From Nocardioides humilatus (GTDB lineage Bacteria; Actinomycetota; Actinomycetes; Propionibacteriales; Nocardioidaceae): DNA of 64,000 bases. Of this stretch, positions 44,701-52,599 are shown piece by piece (the stretch's first letter is position 1; each line of letters starts with the position of its first letter). Position numbers and translations under genes: made by a program. Under the pieces are notes generated by a model. It was not told where the DNA came from. It did no database searches and saw only the letters and a list, made by a program, of their open reading frames with translations. The DNA lies in NCBI RefSeq assembly GCF_008373755.1, contig NZ_VUJV01000001.1:248001-312000 (forward strand), in the 5' to 3' direction.

Positions 44701-44917
44701 CGAGGAACAGCCCGACCCGGGTCCACAGCATCGTGCTGAAGACCTGGCTGTAGCCGACCTCGTCGTACCAGAGCCGGTCGGTGTAGATCGAGGAGAACGT
44801 CGTGAGCGCGAAGAACAGCACGATCAGCACGACGCCGGTGATCACCAGCGCGCGCGCTCGGCTCCCGGGTCGGCGGGTCTCGACATCACCGGGCTCGTCG
44901 TCGAACAAGTCGCTCAC
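41741..44917 (-). CDS. UPF0182 family large membrane protein
   Basis: 1058 residues. The N-terminal third has seven TM helices (ALVITGVVLIVLFFALTTFS through LIGVAVICAILFFANIW); the rest is a large extracytoplasmic domain with family blocks such as ENINDPNGRMVWAEGITQG and GNLLTIPTD. Two low-complexity insertions: a Thr/Asp/Glu/Pro run of about 60 residues (plus-strand 43180-43370) and an (NG/DG)n stretch near the C-terminus (41965-42045). The family is widespread in actinobacteria; its function is unknown. The start overlaps the stop of the PPA1309-family gene by 4 bp. Confidence 0.92.
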   Translation of the reverse strand: MSDLFDDEPGDVETRRPGSRARALVITGVVLIVLFFALTTFSSIYTDRLWYDEVGYSQVFSTMLWTRVGLFLVFGLLMGATVAVNMYLAYRFRPLFRLPGGDGSVDRYRDAVTPIRGWLLAGVAIVVGIFAGTSGLGHWRTYLLWRHGQPFKTEDAYFHKDISFYVFDLPWWHFLVDFVMAATIVAVLATAVVHYLYGGIRLQVQHDRLSGAAQAQLSVLLGIFVLAKGVDYYLDRFDLVTNDNSLFTGMNYTGENALLPARNILIGVAVICAILFFANIWRRTWQLPSVGLALLVLSSILLGMIWPAIVQNFQVNPTEADKEETYIQNNIDATRAAYGISDVEPTETDGVPQGDKPDAVSLQTQLATMPVVDPKQVFQTFEQRQQPRLYYSVAPVLDVDRYSLHGAETPLVLGVRELDQNGINDADKNWSNLHTVYTHGEGVIAAYANRVSENINDPNGRMVWAEGITQGSENVFSDLPDFEDRIYYGEQSPDYSVVGKESDDSDPVELGLDDIDVSATPTDEPTDSPTDEPTDEPTDEATDGSSDGATDEPSDEPTDTATATDGATEEPTEEPAEDVSQEVDDTASTYDGKGGVPIGSTFRQLMYAVKFGEANFLLSGRVNENSRVLYNREPQTRVEKVAPWLTVDGDPYPAVIDGRVQWILDGYTTTDRYPNAQRESFESMIDDSLQDNSAGLQTIPTDEINYMRSAVKATVDAYDGTVTLYAWDEEDPILQTWMSAFPGSVQPKSAIPEALMEHLRYPEDLFKVQRYQLARYHVTDASDFYQGNDRWEVPVDPQVDKSQQPPYRLFVRNDAGGLDWALTSVFVPRGRGNLASFVSVNSDAESPEFGQIELLEMTDEDAAGPGIAANEMQQDSGVRDKLRDYVVANTPPVYGNLLTIPTDDGLISVQPVYAVRTNAESSFPILQFIIVRYGSDVGIGRDIPDALADALGVKLPEEPNGDGNGNGDGNGNGDGNGDGNGDGGPKLTIEEKIENALLAASNAFDKADAAQSEGDTAEWGKWIDAAERQLRRAVELSAERDAAAEKPGDKPADETAGQ

Positions 44918-45462
44918 GTTGTCTCCTCGTCCTCCAGTGTGGCCCGCAACAGCGCGAGCAGGCTGGGCACCAGGTCGGCCCCACCCATCACCGACAGGTC
45001 ATCGTCTTCGGCACGCAGCCGCAAGGCACAGTACGACGCCCCGTGGCGGGTCACGCCCGCTACGATCCGAACCTCTTGCTTGTCCGGGTGCTCGCTCGCA
45101 TATTCGGCAGCGGCGGTCGGGTCGTCCGGGACGTGCCCGTCAGCGGCGGGCGGCAGCACCAGGCGCTCGACCACGGCGGCACAGCCAGCGACCCCGTCGG
45201 GCCAGCTGATCGTGCCGAGGAACTCCTCGAGCTCCTGGCCGGCGGCCAGCTCCTCCTGCTCGATCGGCGTCAGCGAACCGGCCTCGCGGGAGTCGTCGAG
45301 GCCGAGCATCGCGGCCAGCGCGGGCTCGCGCAGGACGAGGTCAGCGGTGTCGACGAGGGCGTAGAGCCGGGCCGGCTGGTCCCAGCCGGCGCTCGCATGG
45401 TGCTGCTCGATCTCCAGCACGGCCGTAGCGAGTGCGGGATCGATCTCGAGCTCGAAGTCCAA
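44914..45462 (-). CDS. PPA1309-family conserved actinobacterial protein
   Basis: 182 residues from TTG 45460-45462, with GAGGA about 8 nt upstream. Alpha-beta protein without TM or catalytic signature; characteristic stretches ATAVLEIEQHHASAGWDQPA and SWPDGVAGCAAVVERLVLPP. Small conserved family usually found next to UPF0182 and the YlbL-type protease, as here. Function unknown. Confidence 0.8.
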   Translation of the reverse strand: MDFELEIDPALATAVLEIEQHHASAGWDQPARLYALVDTADLVLREPALAAMLGLDDSREAGSLTPIEQEELAAGQELEEFLGTISWPDGVAGCAAVVERLVLPPAADGHVPDDPTAAAEYASEHPDKQEVRIVAGVTRHGASYCALRLRAEDDDLSVMGGADLVPSLLALLRATLEDEETT

Positions 45463-45476
45463 TGCCAGTCCTCGGG

Positions 45477-46526
45477 TCAGCAGCGGGGCAGATCGGCGTC
45501 GTGGTCGGCGGTCCAGGCCTTCAGGGCCTCGAGCGCACCGTGCATGGTTTCGGCCTTCACCAGCTCCATGTCGGTGTCGAGACCCTTCACGTCAGAGCAG
45601 TTGTCCTTGGGCACGAAGAAGAGCTGCGCGCCGGCATCCCCGGCACCCGCGATCTTCTGCTCGATCCCGCCGATCGGTCCGACGCTGCCGGCGTCGTCGA
45701 TCGTGCCGGTGCCGGCGATGATCGCGCCATCGGTCAGCGAGCCCGGAGTCAACGTGTCGTAGACGGCCAGCGAGAACATCAGGCCCGCGCTCGGTCCACC
45801 GATCGTCGGGTCGACCTGGATGGTCACATCGAAGGGGAAGTCGTAGCCGATGCCCGGCGTGATGCCGATGCGCATCGCCCGGTCACCGTCGACGACGGTC
45901 TCCTCGGGCTCCAGCTCGACGGTCAGCTCCTTGTGGTTGCGCTCGATCAGGAGGGTGACCGGGTCGCCCGGACCGTGCTTCTGGATGGCTTCGACCAGCT
46001 GCTCGCCGGTCTTCAGCGGCTTGCCGTCGACCTTGAGGATCTTGTCGCGCACGCGCAGCTCGCCGAAGGCGGCGCCCTTGTCGTCGACGAAGGCGACCTG
46101 GATGCCCGTCTTGACCTTGTAGCCCAGCTCGCGCATCGCGGTGGCGATCGCAGCGTCCTGCGAGCCGACCATCGAGACGGCCCCTTCGCGTTCCTCGTCG
46201 TCGGCCGTCTTGCTCGGCGGGTGCGCGATGTCGTAGGGGATGACCGCCTCGTCGGGGTCGAGCCACGCATCGAGAGCGCTGAGGAGCGTCTCCTTGTCGC
46301 CACGTGCCGAGCTCGACACGGTCGTGAACCGGATCTGGCCGTCGTCGCGATAGGTCTTGTGGCCGACCACCTGGATGATCTCCGACTCGTTGGCGTCCTT
46401 GCCGAGCACGTCGAAGGTCGGGCCCGGGCTGTAGACCGAGTAGGGCAGCGGCGCGAAGGCCGCGAGCACGAACAGCAGGAACGTCAGCGGCGCCGCGACG
46501 GCGAAGGCGATCCAGCGCTGACTCAT
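45477..46526 (-). CDS. PDZ domain Lon-like S16 protease (YlbL family)
   Basis: 349 residues. One N-terminal TM anchor (FAVAAPLTFLLFVLAAFAP), a PDZ domain at about 155-225 (FGELRVRDKILKVDGKPLKT) and a C-terminal Lon-like proteolytic domain with catalytic Ser in GGPSAGLMFSLAVYD and Lys in IGGIEQKIAGAG. The catalytic domain faces outside the cytoplasm and has no ATPase. Neighbour of UPF0182, as in mycobacteria. Confidence 0.92.
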   Translation of the reverse strand: MSQRWIAFAVAAPLTFLLFVLAAFAPLPYSVYSPGPTFDVLGKDANESEIIQVVGHKTYRDDGQIRFTTVSSSARGDKETLLSALDAWLDPDEAVIPYDIAHPPSKTADDEEREGAVSMVGSQDAAIATAMRELGYKVKTGIQVAFVDDKGAAFGELRVRDKILKVDGKPLKTGEQLVEAIQKHGPGDPVTLLIERNHKELTVELEPEETVVDGDRAMRIGITPGIGYDFPFDVTIQVDPTIGGPSAGLMFSLAVYDTLTPGSLTDGAIIAGTGTIDDAGSVGPIGGIEQKIAGAGDAGAQLFFVPKDNCSDVKGLDTDMELVKAETMHGALEALKAWTADHDADLPRC

Positions 46527-46570
46527 GGCGTTACCTTCTCACCCGGCGCCAAGGCGCCGGGGACCGGATC

Positions 46571-46903
46571 TCAGCTGGCCTGCCGGTCGGCCCGCTGGCC
46601 GTCGTCGGTCGCGGGAGCCTCGATCGCGGCTGCCGGCTCCTCCACGCTGGGCGCGACGGCCGCCTGGGCCAACGACGGGCGCTTCGACGGACGCAGGGCC
46701 ACACCCGTGCTCCGGTCCGGGACGCGGCGCGCGACGGCATAGCCCGGGCGACGCTTCTGCTCCCGGCTCAAGGCCTCGCCCAGACGGCGCGCGGCGGTCT
46801 CACGATCGACCTCACCACGACCCTCACGCCCCCACCAGCCGACCCACAGCATCGTCACGAGAGTGACGACGGCCGCGGGCACGAGCCAGAGAAGGATGTC
46901 CAC
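46571..46903 (-). CDS. Small single-TM protein, unknown
   Basis: 110 residues from GTG 46901-46903. N-terminal TM (ILLWLVPAAVVTLVTMLWVG) then a basic region (REGRGEVDRETAARRLGEAL, EQKRRPGYAVARR) and an Ala/Pro/Glu-rich tail. Resembles short conserved membrane proteins between YlbL and MoaE in related actinobacteria. No function assigned; no clear Shine-Dalgarno. Confidence 0.65.
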   Translation of the reverse strand: MDILLWLVPAAVVTLVTMLWVGWWGREGRGEVDRETAARRLGEALSREQKRRPGYAVARRVPDRSTGVALRPSKRPSLAQAAVAPSVEEPAAAIEAPATDDGQRADRQAS

Positions 46904-46937
46904 CTAGCGAGGGTAAAGCGCTACGTGCGCCGCCCCG

Positions 46938-47369
46938 TTACGGCGCGCCGACCCATTCCTCGGTGCCGTCGGAGAAGAGCTGGTGCTTCCAGATTGGGAC
47001 CTCGGCCTTGAGGGTGTCGATGAGCGCGCGGCTCGCCTCGAAGGACGTGCCGCGGTGGGCCGACGCGGTGGCGACCACCACCGCGAGGTCGCCGATCGCC
47101 AGGTCGCCGACCCGGTGGACAGCGGCGAGCCCGCTGACGTCGTACTGCTCGGCGACGCGGTCGCACACCTCCTGCAACCGCGTGAGCGCGGTCGGGTGCG
47201 CGGAGTAGGCCAGTCCGGTCACGCCCTTGCCGTCGTCGTGGTTGCGCACGCGACCGACGAAGAGCACCAGCCCGCCCGACGCATCGTCGTCGAGGCTCTT
47301 CACCACGTCGTCGACCGACAGCGGGCCGTCCTGGATGTCGACGAGCCGTACGGCGGGATGGCTGCTCAC
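46938..47369 (-). CDS. moaE: Molybdopterin synthase catalytic subunit MoaE
   Basis: 143 residues from GTG 47367-47369; an in-frame ATG at 47393 is less likely because it would overlap the start of the divergent gene. MoaE features: GGLVLFVGRVRNHDDGKGV, ALTRLQEVCDRVAEQYDV, VHRVGDLAIGDLAVVVATAS, HRGTSFEASR and the active-site KxxxPIWKHQ. It converts cPMP to molybdopterin with MoaD, which is not in the window. Divergent from the DUF2342 gene. Confidence 0.9.
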   Translation of the reverse strand: MSSHPAVRLVDIQDGPLSVDDVVKSLDDDASGGLVLFVGRVRNHDDGKGVTGLAYSAHPTALTRLQEVCDRVAEQYDVSGLAAVHRVGDLAIGDLAVVVATASAHRGTSFEASRALIDTLKAEVPIWKHQLFSDGTEEWVGAP

Positions 47370-47391
47370 AGCGGCAGAGTACTTTGGAGGC

Positions 47392-48780
47392 ATGGCGAAC
47401 GACCCCGTGCCCGACCCCGAAGACGACGCAGGATCGGGCCAGCCCAACCCCTTCAAGGGCACGCCGTTCGAGCACCTCTTCGGTGCCGGCGGCCCGCTCG
47501 CCGGGATGGGAGGCCTCCCCGGAATGGGCGGCCTGGGCGGAGCAGGCGGCCTCGGCGGGATGGATCTCGGCCAGATCTTCAACCAGTTCAAGGCGATGAT
47601 GGAGCCCCACGAGGGTCCGCTGAACTGGAAGATGGTCGACGACCTGGCCCGTGCCGAGGTCGCCCAGCAGCCCGACCCCTCCCCCGGCACCAAGGACCAG
47701 GACCGGGTCGCCGACGCGGTCCGGCTGGCCGACCACTGGCTCGACACCGCCACCGAGTTCCCGTCCGGCGTGACCTCGACCGCCGCGTGGAGCCGGGCCG
47801 AGTGGGTCGTCGAGACCCGCCCGGTGTGGAAGGTCCTCGTCGAGCCGGTCGCCACCAGGTCCGTCAGCGGTCTCAGCTCAGCGCTGCCCCAGGAGATGCA
47901 GGCGACTGCCGGCCCCCTGCTCGGCATCATCGGGCAGGCCGTCGGCGGCATGCTCGCCGCGCAGATCGGCCAGGGCCTCGGCGGGCTGGCAGGTGAGGTG
48001 CTCACCGCCTCCGACATCGGCCTCCCGCTGGGCGCGCCCGGCAAGGCCGCCGTCGTGATGAGCAACGTGAAGGCCTTCGCCGAGGGCCTCGACGTCACCG
48101 AAGACGACGTACTCCTCTACCTCGCGCTGCGCGAGGCCGCCCACCAGCGGCTCTTCGCCCACGTGCCGTGGCTGCGCGAGCACCTCGTCGGTGCGGTCAC
48201 CGACTACGCCCAGGGCCTCGAGCTCAACGTGCAGCAGATGCAGGAGCGCATCGAGGAGCAGATGCGCGGCATCAACCCGATGGACCCCAGCTCCGTGCAG
48301 GGTCTGCTCGAGGGCGGGCTCTTCGAGCCGCCGGTGTCGCCCCAGCAGGAGTCCGCGCTGTCCCGACTCGAGATCGCGCTCGCGCTGGTCGAGGGCTGGG
48401 TCGACGAGGTCGTCGGAGTAGCGACCGCGGAGCGGATGCCCGCTGCGACCAAGCTGCGCGAGGCCTCGCGGCGCCGCCGCGCCGCCGGCGGTCCGGCCGA
48501 GCAGACCTTCGCAGCGCTCGTGGGCCTCGAACTGCGGCCACGCCGGCTGCGCGACGCCTCCACGCTGTGGGGCGGCCTGCGGTCGCGCTCGGGCCCCGAA
48601 GCGCGCGACGGCGTCTGGATGCACCCCGACCTCCTGCCGACCGCGAGCGACCTCGACGACCCGCTGAGCTTCCGCGCCGAGGCCACTCAGCCTGACGCGA
48701 TGTCCGACGACGTCTTCGACGAGGAGCTGCGCAAGCTCCTCGACGGCGAGACGGGCGAGACCGGCGAGACGGGCGAGTGA
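47392..48780 (+). CDS. DUF2342 zinc-dependent metalloprotease-like protein
   Basis: 462 residues from ATG 47392 (GGAGG just upstream). Gly/Met-rich N-terminal linker at about 30-60, then the DUF2342 core with the ExxH-type motif REAAHQRLFAHVPWL in place of a classic HExxH. The family is annotated as putative zinc protease or hydrolase; biochemical function is unproven. The C-terminus ends in a 9-bp tandem repeat coding for ETG units. Overlaps the NUDIX gene (GTGA). Confidence 0.85.
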   Translation: MANDPVPDPEDDAGSGQPNPFKGTPFEHLFGAGGPLAGMGGLPGMGGLGGAGGLGGMDLGQIFNQFKAMMEPHEGPLNWKMVDDLARAEVAQQPDPSPGTKDQDRVADAVRLADHWLDTATEFPSGVTSTAAWSRAEWVVETRPVWKVLVEPVATRSVSGLSSALPQEMQATAGPLLGIIGQAVGGMLAAQIGQGLGGLAGEVLTASDIGLPLGAPGKAAVVMSNVKAFAEGLDVTEDDVLLYLALREAAHQRLFAHVPWLREHLVGAVTDYAQGLELNVQQMQERIEEQMRGINPMDPSSVQGLLEGGLFEPPVSPQQESALSRLEIALALVEGWVDEVVGVATAERMPAATKLREASRRRRAAGGPAEQTFAALVGLELRPRRLRDASTLWGGLRSRSGPEARDGVWMHPDLLPTASDLDDPLSFRAEATQPDAMSDDVFDEELRKLLDGETGETGETGE

Positions 48781-49337
48781 CCCTGCCCGACCCGCTGCAC
48801 GCCGATGCGCTGGCAACGCTGCGGGACTGGCGCGCGCCCGACGCCGACCAGGACGCGCTGCGCACGCGCTTCGTCGCGCACCTGGAGGCCACGCCTGACG
48901 GCATGTGGCGCTCGGCGTACCCCGACCACATCACCGCCGGCGCACTCGTGATCGACAGCGCCGGCGAGCGGGTGCTGCTCAACCTGCACAAGAAGGCGCG
49001 GCGCTGGTTCGCCTTCGGCGGCCACTGCGAGCCGGGCGACGCGACGCTTGCCGACGTCGCTGCGCGCGAGGCGCGGGAGGAGTCCGGCATCCCCGACCTG
49101 CGGCTGGTGCCGGCGCCCGCCCAGCTCGACGTGCACCCGGTGCCCTTCTGCGACCCGCGCGGGCCCGACTACACCGTGCGCCACCTCGACGTCCGCTACG
49201 TCGCGATCGCACCTGCGAGCGCGCAGGAGATCACCAGCGAGGAGTCCCTCGACGTGCGCTGGTGGCCGGTCGACGGGCTGCCTGAGCTCGAGCCGGGGAT
49301 GGTCGACCTGGTGGGGATCGCCCGCTCCCTGGTGTGA
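48777..49337 (+). CDS. NUDIX hydrolase
   Basis: 186 residues from GTG 48777. Nudix box GGHCEPGDATLADVAAREAR followed by EESGI; the first Glu of the canonical box is Asp (GDAT), a common variant, and the REAREESG metal-binding core is intact. Probably cleaves a nucleoside diphosphate derivative. Coupled by overlap to DUF2342 and convergent with the YgjP-like gene. Confidence 0.88.
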   Translation: MTLPDPLHADALATLRDWRAPDADQDALRTRFVAHLEATPDGMWRSAYPDHITAGALVIDSAGERVLLNLHKKARRWFAFGGHCEPGDATLADVAAREAREESGIPDLRLVPAPAQLDVHPVPFCDPRGPDYTVRHLDVRYVAIAPASAQEITSEESLDVRWWPVDGLPELEPGMVDLVGIARSLV

Positions 49338-49355
49338 CCGGGCCCCGGGTCGAGG

Positions 49356-49907
49356 TCAGTCGGCGTCGCCCTGCGGGAAGCCGGTCGCCGCGTCGGGCGG
49401 GGCGAGCTTGGCGGCGTCGGACCAACCGAGCAGGTAGCCCTTCGCCTTCGCGGTGTGGGGGTAATGGCCCACCCAACCCCAGAACGCCTCGTTGTGCCCC
49501 GGCTCGATCAGGTGCGCCAGCTCGTGCACGAGCACGTAGTCGACCACCCAGTCCGGCACCCGCTGCAGCCGTTCGCTGAGCCGGATGGTCCGGTCGTTGG
49601 GCGTGCACGACCCCCACCGGGCCCGCTGGTTGGCGACCCAGGTGACGGAGACCGGCTCGGCGAGGCCGCCGAGGTACTGGTCGTTGAGCTCGCGGGCCCG
49701 TCGCAACAGGTCGGCATCGGTACGGCGCGCGCGCTGCTCACGCCGTTGCAGGCGCTGCACCATCTTGCGGACCCAGTCGCGCTCTTCAGCGCGGGAGAGG
49801 TTGTCCGGCACGAGGACGACGATGCGGTCGTCCTCGACGTAGGCCGACACGGTCCGACGCCGTCGCCCCGAGCGACGCACCTCGACCTGCGGAGACGGCT
49901 CCGACAT
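49356..49907 (-). CDS. YgjP-like (DUF45/M48-type) metallopeptidase
   Basis: 183 residues. N-terminal beta region (VEVRRSGRRRRTVSAYVEDD), then NQRARWGSCTPNDRTIRLSE, the family's RWGSC signature, and a zinc site VHELAHLIEPGHNEAFW (HELAH plus a downstream third ligand region). Substrate unknown. Minus strand, 9 bp after the PHP gene. Confidence 0.88.
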   Translation of the reverse strand: MSEPSPQVEVRRSGRRRRTVSAYVEDDRIVVLVPDNLSRAEERDWVRKMVQRLQRREQRARRTDADLLRRARELNDQYLGGLAEPVSVTWVANQRARWGSCTPNDRTIRLSERLQRVPDWVVDYVLVHELAHLIEPGHNEAFWGWVGHYPHTAKAKGYLLGWSDAAKLAPPDAATGFPQGDAD

Positions 49908-49916
49908 GGCTCGACG

Positions 49917-50981
49917 TTATCGCGCCGCCCACTCCAAGAGGCGCTCCACCGGCCACGTGTTGACGATCCGATCGGTGTCGATCCCGGCCGCCTCGGCCCG
50001 TTCACACCCGAGCACGAGGAAGTCGAGCTGACCGGGCGCATGGGCGTCGCTGTCGATCGAGAAGAGGCACCCGGTGTCCCGGGCGAGCTCAAGCAGGTCG
50101 GTCGGCGGGTCGCGCCGCTCGGGGCGGGAGTTGATCTCGACCGCCACGCCGTGCTCGGCGCACGCCTCGAAGACGGCGCGCGCGTCGAACCTCGACTGCG
50201 CCCGGGTGCCGCGGTTGCCGGTCACCAGTCGGCCCGTGCAGTGGCCGAGCACGTTCATCCACGGGTTCTGGATCGCCGTGATCATCCGCTTCGTCATCGG
50301 GCCCGGATCCATCGCCAGCTTGGAGTGCACGCTGGCGACCCTGACCTCGAGCCGGCTGAACATCTCGTCGGTCTGGTCGAGGCCGCCGTCGTCGAGGATG
50401 TCGACCTCGATGCCCTTCAGCAGCCGGAACTCCCCCGCCTGTCCGGCCGGGGCGAGCGCTGAGAGGTGCGTGTTGACCGCGTCGACCACGTCGAGCTGAC
50501 GGGCCAACCGCTCCGCGCTCAGCCCCCGCGCCACCTTGAGGCGCGGCGAGTGGTCGGTCAGCACGAGGTAGTCGTGACCGAGCTCCATCGCGGTCATCGC
50601 CATCTCCTCGATGGGCGAGCCGCCGTCGGACCAGTCCGAGTGGGAGTGCAGGTCACCGCGCAGGGCTGCGCGAAGGCCGGTGCCGCCCGAGACGGGCAGG
50701 ACGCCGTACTGCTCCTCGGCCTCGGCCAACCGCTCGGGCACCCGGCCCGCGGCAGCGTCGGCGATCACCCGGGCGGTGCTCGCGCCGACGCCGGCCAGCT
50801 CGGTCAGGGTGCCGGCGGAGGCTCGGGCCGCCACCTCGTCGGCCGACAGCGGGAGGATCGCTCCGGCCGCCTTCCGGTAGGCCTGCACCTTGAACGTGTC
50901 GGCACGGCCGCGCTCGAGCAGGAACGCGATGCGCCGCAGTGCCGCGACCGGGCTGCCGTCGTAGGGATCGCCCGCGTTCAC
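49917..50981 (-). CDS. Helix-hairpin-helix plus PHP domain protein (PolX-like without polymerase)
   Basis: 354 residues from GTG 50979-50981. N-terminal HhH region (about 5-90; RIAFLLERGRADTFKVQAYR, LTELAGVGASTARVIAD), then a PHP phosphoesterase domain from about 105 with metal motifs GDLHSHSDWSDG, LTDHSPRL, KGIEVDILDDG, VASVHSKL, GHCTGR, EINSRP and SIDSDAHAP. All typical PHP metal ligands are present, suggesting a nuclease or phosphatase. The pol-beta polymerase core of PolX is absent. Confidence 0.88.
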   Translation of the reverse strand: MNAGDPYDGSPVAALRRIAFLLERGRADTFKVQAYRKAAGAILPLSADEVAARASAGTLTELAGVGASTARVIADAAAGRVPERLAEAEEQYGVLPVSGGTGLRAALRGDLHSHSDWSDGGSPIEEMAMTAMELGHDYLVLTDHSPRLKVARGLSAERLARQLDVVDAVNTHLSALAPAGQAGEFRLLKGIEVDILDDGGLDQTDEMFSRLEVRVASVHSKLAMDPGPMTKRMITAIQNPWMNVLGHCTGRLVTGNRGTRAQSRFDARAVFEACAEHGVAVEINSRPERRDPPTDLLELARDTGCLFSIDSDAHAPGQLDFLVLGCERAEAAGIDTDRIVNTWPVERLLEWAAR

Positions 50982-51354
50982 GCCGCCACCAGCCTCAAAC
51001 GGGCAGACACGCCGAGATCGGCGTCACATTTCTTTTGTCCACAGTCGGTGGAGGAGCGAGAAACCGCGTTACCGCTGGTCAACCGGCAGTACGGCGACCG
51101 CGCGGTGCCCGCCTTCCCCAAGCTGTCCACAGCGCTCTCCCATGACTTTCCACGGTGTTTCGGCATCATCCACATCTTCGTCCACACCCTTGTCCACAGG
51201 GCAGGGTCCCGGTGGATTGACCGGGGTTCCTTCCGCTCCCTAGCGTTGCGCCCAGATGGGGCCCCCGGGGTGCCAACGCCGTTCGCAAGGGGAAGGCAAA
51301 CGGCGCGAAGCACACCGGGGGTCTCCTCATTTTTCCCGCGTCCCTCGAAACTGG
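50982..51354. other. 373-bp gene-free interval holding a DnaA-box cluster
   Basis: No plausible gene. Between the PHP gene start and the enoyl-CoA hydratase stop it contains five NNNTCCACA-type sites on the plus strand (51035-51198) and a further TTTCCACGG near 51147. The right half (51199-51354) shows no further structure I can support. The base composition remains GC-rich. Confidence 0.7.
51035..51198 (+). promoter_or_regulatory. Cluster of five DnaA-box-like 9-mers, all in one orientation
   Basis: TTGTCCACA at 51035-51043 and 51190-51198 (perfect actinobacterial consensus), CTGTCCACA at 51123-51131, TCATCCACA at 51166-51174 and TCGTCCACA at 51178-51186. The last three start exactly 12 bp apart. 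No dnaA, dnaN or AT-rich unwinding region is nearby, so this is not oriC. A DnaA-binding or titration locus is the likely role. Confidence 0.65.
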
Positions 51355-52155
51355 TCAGCGGCCCTCGAAGTGCGGCGCGCGCTTCTCCTGCACCGCCCGG
51401 ATGCCCTCCTGCAGGTCCGCGGTCGCCATCGTGACCGGCTGGGCCAGCCCCTCCCAGTCCAGGCACGCCTCGACGCTCGCGTGGCCACGGGCCAGCGCCG
51501 ACTTGGTGAGTCGCGTCGCGATCGGGGCCGTGGCAGCGATGTCGACCGCGGCGCCGAGGACCGTCTCGCGGAAACCCTCGGGATCGATGACCCGCGACAC
51601 CAGCCCGAGACCGAGCGCCTCGTCGGCGTCGACCAGTCGGCCGGTCAGCAGCAGGTCGCGGGCCGCTGCCGCACCGACCACCTCGGGCAGGAGGTACGTC
51701 GTCGCCATCCCCGGGTGGAGGCCCAGCTTCGTGAAGGGCACGCCCATCCGCGCACCCCGCGCGGCGTAGCGGATGTCGCAGGCGAGCGCGATCGCCAGCC
51801 CCGCTCCGATGGCGGGGCCGTTGATCGCGGCGATCGTCGGGACCTCGAGCCGGCGGATCGACAGCCAGGCCCGGTAGAAGCGCATCATCCGTGAGCGCAG
51901 CTGGTCGACCGTCGCGTCGGGCTCGCTCGCGAGCCACGCGGTGTTGCCCCCGGAGGAGAAGGCACTGCCCTCCCCCGTCACCACGACGGCACGCACCGAC
52001 GGGTCTCCGACCAGCTCATCGACCGCCCTGACCCACGACGCGGTCATCTCGTCGCTCATCGCGTTGCGCAGCTCCGGGAGGTCCAGGACGAGCATTGCGA
52101 CCCCTTCGGCGGGCCGCTCGAGCCGCAAATGGGTCACATCACTGGTTTTCGACAT
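51355..52155 (-). CDS. Enoyl-CoA hydratase family protein
   Basis: 266 residues from ATG 52153-52155; a GTG three codons upstream is possible. Crotonase fold: LVLDLPELRNAMSDEM, oxyanion segment VVTGEGSAFSSGGNTAWLA, INGPAIGAGLAIALACDIRY, then FTKLGLHPGMATTYLLPEV where the second catalytic Glu would be expected after GLHPG but is not present. Hydratase activity is therefore uncertain; an isomerase or other crotonase reaction is possible. It stands alone in the conserved core segment. Confidence 0.85.
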   Translation of the reverse strand: MSKTSDVTHLRLERPAEGVAMLVLDLPELRNAMSDEMTASWVRAVDELVGDPSVRAVVVTGEGSAFSSGGNTAWLASEPDATVDQLRSRMMRFYRAWLSIRRLEVPTIAAINGPAIGAGLAIALACDIRYAARGARMGVPFTKLGLHPGMATTYLLPEVVGAAAARDLLLTGRLVDADEALGLGLVSRVIDPEGFRETVLGAAVDIAATAPIATRLTKSALARGHASVEACLDWEGLAQPVTMATADLQEGIRAVQEKRAPHFEGR

Positions 52156-52291
52156 ACCGAGCACGCTACCGAGCCTGCCGACCGGCGTGTCGTAGGGTCA
52201 GAGAGGTCCAAGGCGCAAGCGGCGGACCCCGGCGGGCTTCCCTAGTCCCTCCCGTCGCGACGACCGAAGTGAAATGAATGAGGAGGCCGTC

Positions 52292-52450
52292 ATGGCGGAG
52301 ACCTGGAGCGGTGAGTTCTACTGCGTGAAGTGCAAGGAGAAGCGCGAGGCGAGCGGCGAGGTCAAGGTCAACGACAAGGGCACCCGTATGGCTAAGGCTG
52401 TCTGCCCCGTCTGCAGCACCAACCTGAACCGCATCCTCGGCAAGGCCTGA
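52292..52450 (+). CDS. DUF5679 small zinc-ribbon-like protein
   Basis: 52 residues from ATG 52292 with GAGGAGG 6-7 nt upstream. Two CxxC knuckles (FYCVKCKEK and VCPVCSTN) around a basic strand, consistent with a single zinc ribbon. Conserved in actinobacteria, function unknown. Followed by a strong terminator hairpin, so it is a single-gene transcript. Confidence 0.88.
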   Translation: MAETWSGEFYCVKCKEKREASGEVKVNDKGTRMAKAVCPVCSTNLNRILGKA

Positions 52451-52471
52451 GCACCAACTCGAGCTACCGCA

Positions 52472-52517
52472 GCGGGCGGCCCATCCTCACGGGTGGCGCC
52501 GCCCGCGCGCTATTTTT
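52472..52517 (+). terminator. Rho-independent terminator after the DUF5679 gene
   Basis: GCGGGCGGC (52472-52480) pairs with GCCGCCCGC (52498-52506), followed within 6 nt by TATTTTT. It ends the DUF5679 transcript 22 bp after its stop. Confidence 0.85.
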
Positions 52518-52527
52518 CACCCGCCTT

Positions 52528-52547
52528 CGACCGAGCTTGCGAGGTCG
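52528..52547. repeat. Small hairpin sharing a 14-nt core with 53701-53723
   Basis: CGACC (52528-52532) pairs with GGTCG (52543-52547) around the loop GAGCTTGCGA. The string ACCGAGCTTGCGAG is repeated at 53704-53717 inside another hairpin (CGGAC / GTCCG), both intergenic. Candidate REP-like dispersed palindrome. Confidence 0.4.
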
Positions 52548-52599
52548 GGCCTGTGGATGAGCAGCACCGCTCCGGCCGCTGACCTGCCAGCCTTCGGGC

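Noticed and set aside
42587-45364. 925-codon open frame antisense to UPF0182
   Set aside because: Composition artefact of GC-rich codons; translation is Arg/Val/Asp/His-rich with no family match, while UPF0182 on the minus strand is unmistakable.
50982-51354. Chromosomal replication origin
   Set aside because: DnaA-box-like sites are present, but dnaA, dnaN, rpmH and an AT-rich region are absent, and the flanking genes are not origin genes.
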